This document shows, piece by piece, positions 10,909-19,370 of a stretch of 64,000 nt of DNA (the first letter of the stretch is position 1; every line of letters starts with the position of its first letter). The DNA is taken from NCBI GenBank assembly GCA_947475065.1, contig CANJLB010000002.1:91889-155888 (forward strand), written 5' to 3'. Under the pieces are notes generated by a model that ran no database searches, was not told the DNA's origin, and was given only the letters and a program-made list of their open reading frames with translations. The position numbers and the translations under genes are program-made. Source of the DNA: Opitutia bacterium (GTDB lineage Bacteria > Verrucomicrobiota > Verrucomicrobiia > Opitutales > Opitutaceae).

Positions 10909-12222
10909 TCACCGCTCACGCATCACCATCGTCCCCAGCCCGCGCATCGTCGCGTCTGTCACCGCACGGAATTTCCACGCGCCCGGCCAGTCGCGGTGCA
11001 TCAGCTGGTCGAGCCGGTCAGAGCCACCCGACACCGCCACCGTGCGTTTGATCCGCGTGCCGGTCGCCTGGAGCAGAGGCAGCCGGTCCGCGCTTGCCTG
11101 CGTCAGCCCTTCGATAATCGCCGCGAGCAGGTGCGTGCGGGTTGTGGCGAGCGTCACATGGCGAAACGCCCCGGTGCGCTGCTCAATGCTCGTGCGCTCG
11201 CCCGCCATGTAGGGCTCGAAGACCACACCGCCCGCCGCCGCCCTGCCCGCCCGGCTCAGCCGCCGGAACTCCGTCTGAAATTCCTTCAGCGGCATGCCGG
11301 CAAAGAACTGGTCGCGCGCCCAATAGATGGACGATGCCATCGCCGCAATCGTGCTCACCTGCAGCCACAGCCCCTGCACGCCGAGCGCGCGCGTGAGCAG
11401 CCGCTCGTGCGGCCTGGGCCGGTGGGTGCAGAGCGCGAGCACGTCGGTGGAGCCGACGACGTTGAACAGCTGCCCGGTCTGCGCGCCGGCGAGCAGCATC
11501 CCCGCGCTGCCATCCATGATGCCCGTCATCATCGGGGTCCCCGCGCGCAACCCGAACCGCGCAGCCGCCTCCGCCGTCACCGTGCCGCCGACGACGTCGG
11601 CCTCGACGACCTCGGGCAGCAGCGCCGCACTCACCCCGAGATTCGCGCACAGCTCCTCGCTCCAGCCCGAAAGCCCAAGTGTGTCGTAAAGCCCGGTAAA
11701 CGACGCATTAGACGGGTCGGTCACACGTGCACCCGTGAGCTGCCGGTGGAGAAACGTGTTGAGATGGCCGACCAGGTCCGCGCGTTTCAGCCGCGCCGGC
11801 TGGTTCGCCCTGAACCAGGCCCAGGTTGTCGAACTGATGCCGCCGGGAAACGGCCGGTTGCCGCAGATGGCAAGATGCTTTGCCTTGCCCATGCGGCGCT
11901 CAAGCTCAATGGCGAGCGCCACACTGCGCCGGTCCTGATGCGTCACGATGGGGGTGAGCGCGCGGCCCTGCCGGTCCATCGCGATCCATGCCGGGGCCAT
12001 CGTCGCCAAGGCGATGGCATCCACCTGCCGCGCGCGCGCACCGAGCCCCGCGATGGCGGTCTGCATCGCCTGGAGCAACTCGTCCGGCGCGACCTCGACC
12101 CTGGCCCCCACGCAGTGAGAGCGGAAAAACGCGCGCGGAGACTCCGCGATGACCTTGGGGCCGCGCAGAATTCCGGCGATGACTGAGGAGGAACCGATAT
12201 CCAGACCGAGCGTAGTGGGCAT
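10909..12222 (-). CDS. FGGY-family carbohydrate kinase
   Basis: Sugar kinase of the ribulokinase/xylulokinase/glycerol kinase family (about 437 residues). The N-terminal domain has the phosphate-1 motif LGLDIGSSSV; the C-terminal domain has GSTDVLAL, an FEPYMAGERT segment, and VAVSGGSDRLDQLM with the adenosine-binding loop. The substrate cannot be told from sequence: it lacks the residues I would need to call xylB or araB, and no sugar isomerase is adjacent. The frame extends to 12288, but ATG 12222 fits the family start. Gap of about 180 bases to the next gene. Confidence 0.85.
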   Translation of the reverse strand: MPTTLGLDIGSSSVIAGILRGPKVIAESPRAFFRSHCVGARVEVAPDELLQAMQTAIAGLGARARQVDAIALATMAPAWIAMDRQGRALTPIVTHQDRRSVALAIELERRMGKAKHLAICGNRPFPGGISSTTWAWFRANQPARLKRADLVGHLNTFLHRQLTGARVTDPSNASFTGLYDTLGLSGWSEELCANLGVSAALLPEVVEADVVGGTVTAEAAARFGLRAGTPMMTGIMDGSAGMLLAGAQTGQLFNVVGSTDVLALCTHRPRPHERLLTRALGVQGLWLQVSTIAAMASSIYWARDQFFAGMPLKEFQTEFRRLSRAGRAAAGGVVFEPYMAGERTSIEQRTGAFRHVTLATTRTHLLAAIIEGLTQASADRLPLLQATGTRIKRTVAVSGGSDRLDQLMHRDWPGAWKFRAVTDATMRGLGTMVMRER

Positions 12223-12400
12223 GACATTAACACCCTGCGGGCCGCCCTCGCCCCTGGCAACGCCTCTTTCGCGCCGGCGTGGCACCAATTTTCAACCGTG
12301 ACGCGACCTTCTCGTCACGATTTCCCAGCCTCGAATCGCAATGAGGGCGTGGGGCTCCAGCGAGAAGCGGCCTGGGGCAAGCCGCTCCACTTTGCGCCGC

Positions 12401-12775
12401 CTACAGCTCGGTGTATTTCTCCGCCCGGCCGCGCGCCTTTTCCACGGGGTATTTTTTCGCATTGGCAGCCATCTTCGCCTCAATGGCGGCGGCCACGTCG
12501 AGACCGGTCACGTTGGCGAACTCCAGCGCGTAAATCACCACGTCGGCCAGCTCCTCGGAAATTTTCTGGCGTTTCGTCGTGTCCGTCACGACGGCGCGCG
12601 ACGCCTCGGGCGTGGCCCACAGAAAATGCTCCATCAGCTCGGCCGCCTCAGCCGCGAGCGCCATGCTCAGGTTTTTCGGGGCGTGAAACTGCTCCCAGTC
12701 GCGCTCGCGGGCAAAGGCGAGCACGCGGGCCTTGAGTTCGGCGATCGTCGTGAAGGAGTCGGTGAGGGCGGCCAT
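12401..12775 (-). CDS. MazG-like nucleotide pyrophosphohydrolase (dCTPase type)
   Basis: A 124-residue all-alpha NTP pyrophosphatase similar to RS21-C6/DCTPP1. Seen: RDWEQFHAPKNLSMALAAEA, then EAAELMEHFLW, and EELADVVIYALEFA, which together give the E-x2-E and E-x2-D metal-binding pattern. It would hydrolyse non-canonical or excess dNTPs (often dCTP analogues) to the monophosphate and cleanse the nucleotide pool. It stands alone, about 95 bases from rlmJ on the same strand. Substrate preference is inference from the family. Confidence 0.88.
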   Translation of the reverse strand: MAALTDSFTTIAELKARVLAFARERDWEQFHAPKNLSMALAAEAAELMEHFLWATPEASRAVVTDTTKRQKISEELADVVIYALEFANVTGLDVAAAIEAKMAANAKKYPVEKARGRAEKYTEL

Positions 12776-12871
12776 GATGCCGGCAGCGTGGCGAAACTTG
12801 TCGGCGCCGCAAAAATAATCTCGCCCACCATCAGCCAGGCCGTGCCCTGCCCGTCACCAGCCCACCCGCGC

Positions 12872-13741
12872 TCACTTCTCCGGCACGAGCCAGCGCAGTG
12901 CGGCGCCGCCGCCCGGCGACTGCGCCAGCACGCCCGCCAGCCATTGCGCCAGCGGCTCCGCCTCCCGCTCAAACTGCCACGGCGGGTTCAGGATGACCAA
13001 TCCGCAGCCCTTCAGCTTGGGCGCGATGGGAGCAACGACCATCTCCACGGCCAGCGTCGGCGGCAGTGACAGCGTGCGCAACCGGGCAAAAAATTCCTCG
13101 ATCCGCGCCCGTTCTGTCAGCGGATACCACACCACAAACGTCCCGCCCGGCAAACGGCGCAGACCGTCGTCCAGGGCAGTGGCAATCCGGACAAATTCGT
13201 CCGGCGCCTCGAACGGCGGGTCCATGAGCACAAGCGCGCGCCGCTCCGGCGGCGGCAGCATCGCGCGCACCGCGGTGTAGCCGTCGAGCTTTTGCACCGT
13301 CGTGCGCGGGGAAAACTGAAATTCGCCCTGCAACATCACGCACTCGTCGGCCTGCAGCTCGCACAGCGCCAGCCGGTCGTGCGGACGCGCCAGCGCGCGC
13401 AGCAGCCACGGCGAGCCTGGGTAAAATCGTGCGGTGGGCGCGCCGGCGGCGTTACCTTGCTGCCGGTCGAAGTCACGCACCAGCGCGGCATACTCCACCA
13501 GCTCCGGGGGCAGGTCCCCACGCAGCCACAGCCGCCCGATGCCGTCCGGCCATTCGGGGGCACGCGCCAGCGAGTCGCCATGCGCCGCCGCCGCGAGGTC
13601 GTAACGCCCGCGTCCGGCATGGGTGTCCAGCAGCAGCAGGCCCGCCGGCTTGCGCTGGAGCGAGCGCACAAGCCGCACCAGCGCCGCATGCTTGAACACG
13701 TCGGCGAAGTTGCCCGCGTGAAAATGATGCCGGTAATTCAC
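12872..13741 (-). CDS. rlmJ: 23S rRNA (adenine(2030)-N6)-methyltransferase RlmJ
   Basis: SAM-dependent methyltransferase modifying A2030 of 23S rRNA. The 289 residues start MNYRHHFHAGNFADVFKH, the family hallmark. The SAM-binding region is LLLLDTHAGRGRYDL (about 35-49) and the catalytic motif IV is LMDPPFE near residue 170, with the loop that follows typical of N6-adenine methyltransferases. Length equals E. coli RlmJ. It sits just downstream of the YhcH gene (12-base gap), so the two are likely cotranscribed. Confidence 0.94.
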   Translation of the reverse strand: MNYRHHFHAGNFADVFKHAALVRLVRSLQRKPAGLLLLDTHAGRGRYDLAAAAHGDSLARAPEWPDGIGRLWLRGDLPPELVEYAALVRDFDRQQGNAAGAPTARFYPGSPWLLRALARPHDRLALCELQADECVMLQGEFQFSPRTTVQKLDGYTAVRAMLPPPERRALVLMDPPFEAPDEFVRIATALDDGLRRLPGGTFVVWYPLTERARIEEFFARLRTLSLPPTLAVEMVVAPIAPKLKGCGLVILNPPWQFEREAEPLAQWLAGVLAQSPGGGAALRWLVPEK

Positions 13742-13753
13742 GCGCCCATCGTC

Positions 13754-14269
13754 CTACGCCGGCGCGGCGGAGGACCCGACCGGCACCTTGACCACCGTTT
13801 TGCGCACGAGCGACGGCGCACCGCCGATGGCGAGCGAGCCCATGTGCGCGTCGGCCGGGAAATAGATGGCGACGTTGCCGGCACCGAGCCGCAGCACGCT
13901 GCCCTCTTCAAATGGCGCGTAAAAGACCACATCCTGCCCTGGCGTTCGATCTTCCACCACGGTCAGCCGCGCCCGGTCGGCGGTCTCCATGTGCTCCGCA
14001 CCGACGATGACCGCCTGCACGTCAATATGGGCGACATGCGTCTCCCAACGGCCCTCGGCGCGCGGCTTGGTGAGATAAACCTGCTCCAGCGCAAACACTC
14101 CGCCACCCAGCTCGACCCGCGCATTGTGGCCGGCAGCCGCAGCCAGCAGCCGTGCGCGCGGAGCGGAGCCGTCGCGATAACATTCGCCGACGTAGTCCAG
14201 CGCAACGCGCAGCGCCGGCGAGGTGGCAAGCTGCGCGCGCAGCGATGATAGAGGACCAAAGAGAGCCAT
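13754..14269 (-). CDS. YhcH/YjgK/YiaL family protein
   Basis: A 171-residue cupin-like protein of the DUF386 family (relatives: YhcH, EbgC/beta-galactosidase subunit beta, YiaL). Conserved features seen are the central ETHVAHIDVQAVIVGAEHM segment, YFPADAHMGSL with metal-binding-type acidic and His residues, and VRKTVVKVPV near the C-terminus. Members bind a metal and are linked with sialic-acid or other sugar-acid handling as anomerase-like helpers. The substrate here is unknown. Neighbours: M23 peptidase upstream, rlmJ downstream. Confidence 0.85.
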   Translation of the reverse strand: MALFGPLSSLRAQLATSPALRVALDYVGECYRDGSAPRARLLAAAAGHNARVELGGGVFALEQVYLTKPRAEGRWETHVAHIDVQAVIVGAEHMETADRARLTVVEDRTPGQDVVFYAPFEEGSVLRLGAGNVAIYFPADAHMGSLAIGGAPSLVRKTVVKVPVGSSAAPA

Positions 14270-14327
14270 GGGCCGACTTCACCGCGCGGGCCGACCGCTG
14301 GCAAGCGCCATGTCGCACGGCAACCGT

Positions 14328-15401
14328 TCAGAAACCGAAAAGCTGCTGGAGCACCGTCTGCAAATCCTTGCCCGGCACGGCGCGGCCGGCACGTTGCACG
14401 ACGAGCGTCCTGCCGTGCTCCGCCGCCAGCACGGCGGCGTCCGTCTCCACGATCCGCGCCTCGTTCGGCGCGTAGCCGATCACATCGGCGGCGCCGAGCG
14501 GCGTCCAGCGGAAGGGCAGGCCAGTCGCGTTGCAGGCGATGTCCCAGCCGGCAGGCGGACCAAAGGCGGGCGCGGGCAGGCCGCCGTCCGGCGCCGGCAC
14601 GACGAGCGACGGGTAGCGCCGGATGAAATCGGGGTTCTGCCGCGCGGCGACGCGCACCCGCAGGGCGGGCTTCATCTGCGCGAAGTAGCCGGCAAAATTA
14701 TTGACCGAATGGGCGCGAAACCGGTCGAGGAAGTCCAGCGGGTCGAAGCCCATCAGGTTGTAGCCGTTCCAAAGACCATGCTCGTTGGGGCTGCCATATT
14801 TCTGCCGCCCGTACCAACGCTGGAAATCGTCGGTCACGCGCAGGCCCATCTCGAAGTGAAGGTGCGCGCGCTCCTTCGGGATGCCGCTGCCGCCCTCGCT
14901 GCGACCCATCATGGCGATAAACTGCCCGCGCGCCACGGCCACCCCGGGCACGACGCCCGGCGCGATGGAGCGCAAATGGGCATACAGGGTGTAGATGGCC
15001 GGCTCGGTGCCGGGATGCTCGAGCACCACATAGCGGCCGTAATTGCTGTCGCCCGGCCGGTCACTGACGTAACTCACGATGCCGGCCAGGACGGAAAAAA
15101 TTTTGTCGGCGGGCTCGCCCCCCTTGTCGCGCGCAACCGGCTTGAGGTCGATGCCCTCGTGAAACCGCTCCCCATTGTCGCGCACGCCGCCGAAGCCGCC
15201 CGACGCGGGATCGCCCGACGCAGTCGCCTGCAAAAACTCCGCGCGTGGCCGGCCTTCGATGAACGCGGGATTCGGCGTGGGCCAGACGATCTCGAGCCGC
15301 GCTCCGGTCGCCGCGGCAGAGGCCGTCGGATTCACGCCCAGCCAGCAGACTGCGGCCAGCCCGAACCGTAGGGCCACGTTTGCGCGCATCTTTCCGATCA
15401 C
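14328..15401 (-). CDS. M23-family (LytM-type) peptidase, exported
   Basis: Predicted periplasmic zinc peptidase of the lysostaphin/LytM family that would cut peptidoglycan cross-bridges or act as a divisome activator. An N-terminal signal peptide ends near ASAA (residue ~31). The zinc site is HEGID (H81, D85) and HLHFE (H180, H182), separated by the YTLYAHL element, so the enzyme appears catalytically intact. The C-terminal ~130 residues have no recognisable domain. GTG 15401 overlaps the upstream lipoprotein stop as GTGA, suggesting translational coupling; ATG 15389 is an alternative. Confidence 0.86.
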   Translation of the reverse strand: MIGKMRANVALRFGLAAVCWLGVNPTASAAATGARLEIVWPTPNPAFIEGRPRAEFLQATASGDPASGGFGGVRDNGERFHEGIDLKPVARDKGGEPADKIFSVLAGIVSYVSDRPGDSNYGRYVVLEHPGTEPAIYTLYAHLRSIAPGVVPGVAVARGQFIAMMGRSEGGSGIPKERAHLHFEMGLRVTDDFQRWYGRQKYGSPNEHGLWNGYNLMGFDPLDFLDRFRAHSVNNFAGYFAQMKPALRVRVAARQNPDFIRRYPSLVVPAPDGGLPAPAFGPPAGWDIACNATGLPFRWTPLGAADVIGYAPNEARIVETDAAVLAAEHGRTLVVQRAGRAVPGKDLQTVLQQLFGF

Positions 15402-16021
15402 CGCTGGGCGAGTTGCCGCTGGATTTCACCGCTGACGTAGTTGATGCCGTTGGCGATGTCCACGATCTGCTTCTCCTCAAGGAGCCTGGTTTTCTGTTTC
15501 CTGAGCGCGTCAATGCGCTCCTCCGTCAGCCCCTTTGTTTCCTCCTGACTGAGCACCACCGGAGCAGCCGGCATCTCGGGGAAAACTGCCAGCACGCCAT
15601 TACTAATCGGAGTTTCAATCTTGTAGGTGGCAAAAGCCACCCCATTGAGGGTCATGACCAGACGATAGCCTTGATGCGAGGCAGTCATCTGTGAGAACGC
15701 CCGGATCGCGGACTCGCCCGCCAAATGAAAGACCATATAACAGCCCTCGGGGTCTTTCCGGCCCACCGTGACCCCCGCGATGTCCCCGCCGTCCCGATTC
15801 AACACCGGGCGGTTGGCATCAATGGGGACACGCATTCCGCTGACCGGCAGCGGGCTGGCGGTGGTAGGATCTCCGCCACGCACCTCGAGAAAAAACTGGG
15901 CCATGATCGGCGTGACTCCCGGGGGCGGCGGGGTAACGGAGGAAGTGACGGAGTTGCAGCCGGCGGCAAGCAACCAGAGCACGCCACACAGCAGCGGCAG
16001 GAGGCGGGAGATTTTTTGCAT
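15398..16021 (-). CDS. Putative lipoprotein of unknown function
   Basis: From ATG 16021 the product (about 207 residues) starts MQKISRLLPLLCGVLWLLAAGC, a lipoprotein signal with lipobox LAAGC. A Pro-rich linker follows, then a mixed beta domain and a charged C-terminal helix rich in Glu, Lys and Arg. I do not recognise the family. Alternative starts are ATG 16039 and GTG 16096; the latter overlaps the hemW stop as GTGA but would put the signal peptide too far from the N-terminus. It overlaps the M23 peptidase gene by four bases, so the two may act together at the envelope. Confidence 0.7.
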   Translation of the reverse strand: MQKISRLLPLLCGVLWLLAAGCNSVTSSVTPPPPGVTPIMAQFFLEVRGGDPTTASPLPVSGMRVPIDANRPVLNRDGGDIAGVTVGRKDPEGCYMVFHLAGESAIRAFSQMTASHQGYRLVMTLNGVAFATYKIETPISNGVLAVFPEMPAAPVVLSQEETKGLTEERIDALRKQKTRLLEEKQIVDIANGINYVSGEIQRQLAQR

Positions 16022-16092
16022 GGGGAAGGTTGAGGGCATGGGGCTGAGTTTCCGCAGGCCGGAGCGAAAGGCAAGACCGTCCTTGGCGTAGC

Positions 16093-17313
16093 TCACCCGA
16101 CCGCGTTCGCGCCAAACGCGCCCAGCAGCTCCGTCCCCACGGCGTCGGCCAGCAGACGACCGCGCGGTGTGAGGCAGAGCATGTCGTCGTCGCGTTTCGC
16201 CAGTCCGCCGTCCACCAACCGGGCGATGGTGGCGGCCACATCCGTCCAGGGTGCGGCCGGGAAGAGCACACGCAGGGCGGCCAGATCCACGCCCGCGTTC
16301 ATCCGCAGGCCGAAAATCAGCGCATCCTCCGCGAGCAGCGCGGGTGTGAGCATGACGCGGTCCTCGGTCGCCCGTTCACCGCGCGCAACATGCGCGAGCC
16401 ATCGGCCAAGGTCGGCGATGTTCGCGCCGCGGAAGCCGGCGTGCTGCGAGGCCGCCGATGGGCCGAGCCCGATCCACTCGTGCATGCGCCAGGTGTTGAG
16501 GTTGTGGCGGCAAGCGTGGCCGGGACGCGCGAAGTTGGAGACCTCGTATTGCGCGTAGCCTGCAGCCGCGAGCCGCGCCCACGTCATCTCGTAGAGGCGC
16601 GCCTCGTGTTCGGGGTCGAGCTTCACGCGGCCTTGGGAAAGCTTCACCCAGAGCTTCGTGTCCTCTTCAAAGGTCAGGCAATAGGTCGAGAGATGGTCGG
16701 GCGCGAGCGCGAGCGCCGCGCCCAGATCGGCCAGCCATGCCGCCTCGTCCTGACCGGGCAGGGCAAACATGAGGTCGAGGTTGACGCTCGCGAAGCCCGC
16801 CGCGCGCACGAGCCCGTAGGCACGGAAAACCTGTTCCCGCGTGTGCAGCCGCCCGAGCGCGTCAAGCAGTCCCGGCTGAAAACTCTGCACGCCCAGCGAC
16901 ACGCGCGTCACGCCCAGCTCGCGCAGCACCTCCAGCCGCGCGGCCGTGACCGACGCCGGCGCGAGCTCGACTGTCCACTCCTCCGGTTCACCGCCAAGCC
17001 GCGCGCGCACCGTGGTGCCGAGCCGCAGCAGATCGACCGGCGCGAGCAGCCCCGGGGTGCCGCCGCCCCAGAACACCGTGTTCACCGGCCGCGTCCACTC
17101 CACCAGCGCCGCCTCGGCGGCGATACCCTCGAGGTAGTGCCCCACGCCGTCCGCCGTCGGCACCGTCTGGTAAAAGGCGCAGAAATCACAGGTCGCCGCA
17201 CAGAACGGCACATGCACATAGAGGCCCAGCGGGCCGTCGGGCGAACGCGGGGACCCGGGGGCTGCCACCTGCGTGCAGCCCGGCGGCATGGCGGTCATTT
17301 CGCCCATTGCCAA
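16093..17313 (-). CDS. hemW: Radical SAM heme chaperone HemW (coproporphyrinogen III oxidase-like)
   Basis: Radical SAM protein that binds heme and hands it to respiratory enzymes; it resembles HemN but does not make protoporphyrinogen. The 406-residue product has the Fe-S motif FCAATCDFCAFY (C-x3-C-x2-C), the FWGGGTPG SAM-binding motif, VSLGVQSFQPGLLDALGR, LDLMFALPGQ and a C-terminal HemN_C domain. HemN's N-terminal extension is absent, which favours HemW. A role in maturing the caa3 oxidase encoded at 56-61 kb is plausible but is inference. The exact start among several Met/Val codons is uncertain. Confidence 0.9.
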   Translation of the reverse strand: MAMGEMTAMPPGCTQVAAPGSPRSPDGPLGLYVHVPFCAATCDFCAFYQTVPTADGVGHYLEGIAAEAALVEWTRPVNTVFWGGGTPGLLAPVDLLRLGTTVRARLGGEPEEWTVELAPASVTAARLEVLRELGVTRVSLGVQSFQPGLLDALGRLHTREQVFRAYGLVRAAGFASVNLDLMFALPGQDEAAWLADLGAALALAPDHLSTYCLTFEEDTKLWVKLSQGRVKLDPEHEARLYEMTWARLAAAGYAQYEVSNFARPGHACRHNLNTWRMHEWIGLGPSAASQHAGFRGANIADLGRWLAHVARGERATEDRVMLTPALLAEDALIFGLRMNAGVDLAALRVLFPAAPWTDVAATIARLVDGGLAKRDDDMLCLTPRGRLLADAVGTELLGAFGANAVG

Positions 17314-17363
17314 GCGGCAGGGTTTCTGTTGCGGTGATAGCGGATTTTATTTTCCACGCCTCC

Positions 17364-18287
17364 ATGCAAAACACCCGCTTCTCCCACGCGAGCCGAATCC
17401 TCCGCGCCGCCTCCGCCATCCTCGGCCTGTCCCTCCTCGTCGGCTGCACCACGCCCGTCCTCACCACGCTCACGCCGGACCTGCTGCCGGAAAATCCGTC
17501 GCAGCTCTACACGCTCTCGGTGCGCTTCGCGCCACACGCCGCCATTGTCGTGCCGGGCAGCGTCAGCATCCAGATTGTCATTGACGGCCAGCCTCACCCG
17601 ATGACGAAGAGCCCGGCCGGCACGGACATCTACACCTACGACCATCGGGCCGCAGCCGGGCAGGCCGAGCTCTCCTACTACATTCTCGCCACCTACAGCT
17701 CACGCGACCAGCGGGGCGCCGTGATGAAGCGTGACGAATACACCACGCTCCAACACGCCAAAATTTCCGGCCGCTATGTGTTCTCGCTCGAGACCGGCCG
17801 CGGCCCGGTGGGTGCGCGTATCGGCATCCTGGGACGCGGCTTCACCCCGCAGGACCAAATTTCGCTCGATAACGCACCCGCCCGCACCATTCCCGAGTCG
17901 TCTACGGCCCTAGGCTTCTATGTCCCTGCCGTCCCCGCCAGCCGCAGCTATCAGGTGAAGATCACCAACGCCACCGGCACCACCGTCGCCGGCACTTTCA
18001 CCGTGGACACATCCAACGTCACCATCACTCCCGCCGCGCTCGACCTCCGCGTCGGCGAAACCCAAACGCTTACCTTCATCCATTCCGTGGTCGCTACCGC
18101 CGCCGGCACCCTCATCGATGTGATGACCGACGTGCCCGACAGCGTCATCATGCCCGAGGTCATAGTCCCCGCCGGCTCCGACAGCGTTCGCGTACAGGTG
18201 CGCGGCCGCGCGCCCGGCACCGGCAGCCTCTTTCTCAAAGGCTATGGGACCGGCGAAATCGCCATACCGATCCGCGTGACGCCGTGA
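17364..18287 (+). CDS. Surface lipoprotein with IPT/TIG-like domain
   Basis: Lipoprotein of about 307 residues. The signal peptide ends in the lipobox LLVGC (Cys near residue 28). The body is beta-rich and shows an immunoglobulin-like IPT/TIG pattern (GARIGILGRGFTPQDQ, VGGTFTV-like strand, VKITNATGTTVAGTF) and a C-terminal Ig-like segment with VRVQVRGRAPGTGSLFLKG. No catalytic residues are apparent. Likely an envelope-anchored structural or binding protein. ATG 17364 gives a proper signal peptide; the longer upstream frame does not. It diverges from hemW. Confidence 0.75.
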   Translation: MQNTRFSHASRILRAASAILGLSLLVGCTTPVLTTLTPDLLPENPSQLYTLSVRFAPHAAIVVPGSVSIQIVIDGQPHPMTKSPAGTDIYTYDHRAAAGQAELSYYILATYSSRDQRGAVMKRDEYTTLQHAKISGRYVFSLETGRGPVGARIGILGRGFTPQDQISLDNAPARTIPESSTALGFYVPAVPASRSYQVKITNATGTTVAGTFTVDTSNVTITPAALDLRVGETQTLTFIHSVVATAAGTLIDVMTDVPDSVIMPEVIVPAGSDSVRVQVRGRAPGTGSLFLKGYGTGEIAIPIRVTP

Positions 18288-18401
18288 GCGAGGATGTCAC
18301 CGCGGCTGGCTGATTCTGCTGCGCTTGTACGCACAACCTGAGCACGCAATCGCTGCGCCAGCAACGGCCAGCGTGGAAAAAACTGCCGCTGGGTGCAGAA
18401 A

Positions 18402-19343
18402 TTACTCCGTTTTCAGCGTCACCACCAGCGGCCGGTGGTCGCTGGCCGTCATGGCCTCGGGGGCATCGAAGATCTTCGCCGACACGACGGACGGACGCAG
18501 GCCGGGTGACACCAGCGCGTGGTCAATCCGCTCGTAAGTGTCCTGCTGCCGCCAGAAATACGTCCACACCTCGTCATGGCTGTCGGCGGCGGGCAGCCAG
18601 GTGGTGATCGGCGTTTTGCCCCGGTCGAGCAACGCGCGCAACGGACGTTCGGTGCGGCCCGCGTTGCAGTCGCCGAGGATCAGAAACCGGGCCGCTGCCG
18701 GATCAGGGAAAATTTTGAGCACGCGGTCGCGCACCGCCTCCGCCTCACCCGCACGCTGCAGCTCGGACTGCGGGTCATCAGGCCGCTCGGTCAGCTTGCT
18801 TTTGAGATGGACGACAAAAATGGTCAACTCCGCGCCACCTGCGGCCAGCCGCACCTCGAGCAGGCCGCGCTTCGTCCGCTCCGTGCCGCCGAAGTATTTG
18901 AACGTCAGGTCGGCGTGCCGCGCGACCGTCGTGAAAGGCCGTTTCGACAGCACCGCAACGTGCCGGTCCGGATCCAGCCCGTCGGCCTCAAGGATGGCGG
19001 CATGAGGATAGTCGAGCCCTTCGTTTTTCAGGTCGTGGCGCAGCTCCTCCAGATATGGCCGGGGGCCTATCTCCTGCAACGCGAGCACATCGGCGTCGAG
19101 CCGGCGGATGATGGCGCGCAATGCGGTTTTCTGCACCTCGGGCTTCGGGTAGTCCGGGCGGTAGCCAGCTTCGGTCCGGCGGTCGGCGGAATTGTAGTTT
19201 TCGACGTTGTAAGTCGCCACTGTGAGCGTGCCAGGCCCGGCCGCCAAGGCGTTGGCCGTCACCAGACCCCACACGCACAAAAACAAGCCGAGGCCAAACC
19301 CAAGGCGGCGGACGGTCAGGCGGAGGCTAGAGACAGAATTCAT
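18402..19343 (-). CDS. Exported endonuclease/exonuclease/phosphatase family protein
   Basis: A 313-residue protein with a signal peptide (cleavage near ALAAGP) and an EEP domain. Seen: TLTVATYNVENYN (metal-binding Asn), DADVLALQEIG (catalytic Glu), FVVHLKSK, LILGDCNAG (Asp/Asn pair) and the final MTASDHRPLVV (Asp-His). All core residues of the DNase I-like fold are present, so it should be an active phosphodiesterase or phosphatase outside the cytoplasm. The natural substrate (DNA, phospholipid, inositol phosphate) cannot be told. Confidence 0.86.
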   Translation of the reverse strand: MNSVSSLRLTVRRLGFGLGLFLCVWGLVTANALAAGPGTLTVATYNVENYNSADRRTEAGYRPDYPKPEVQKTALRAIIRRLDADVLALQEIGPRPYLEELRHDLKNEGLDYPHAAILEADGLDPDRHVAVLSKRPFTTVARHADLTFKYFGGTERTKRGLLEVRLAAGGAELTIFVVHLKSKLTERPDDPQSELQRAGEAEAVRDRVLKIFPDPAAARFLILGDCNAGRTERPLRALLDRGKTPITTWLPAADSHDEVWTYFWRQQDTYERIDHALVSPGLRPSVVSAKIFDAPEAMTASDHRPLVVTLKTE

Positions 19344-19370
19344 GGTGGAACCCTCGCATTTTCGGCTAGG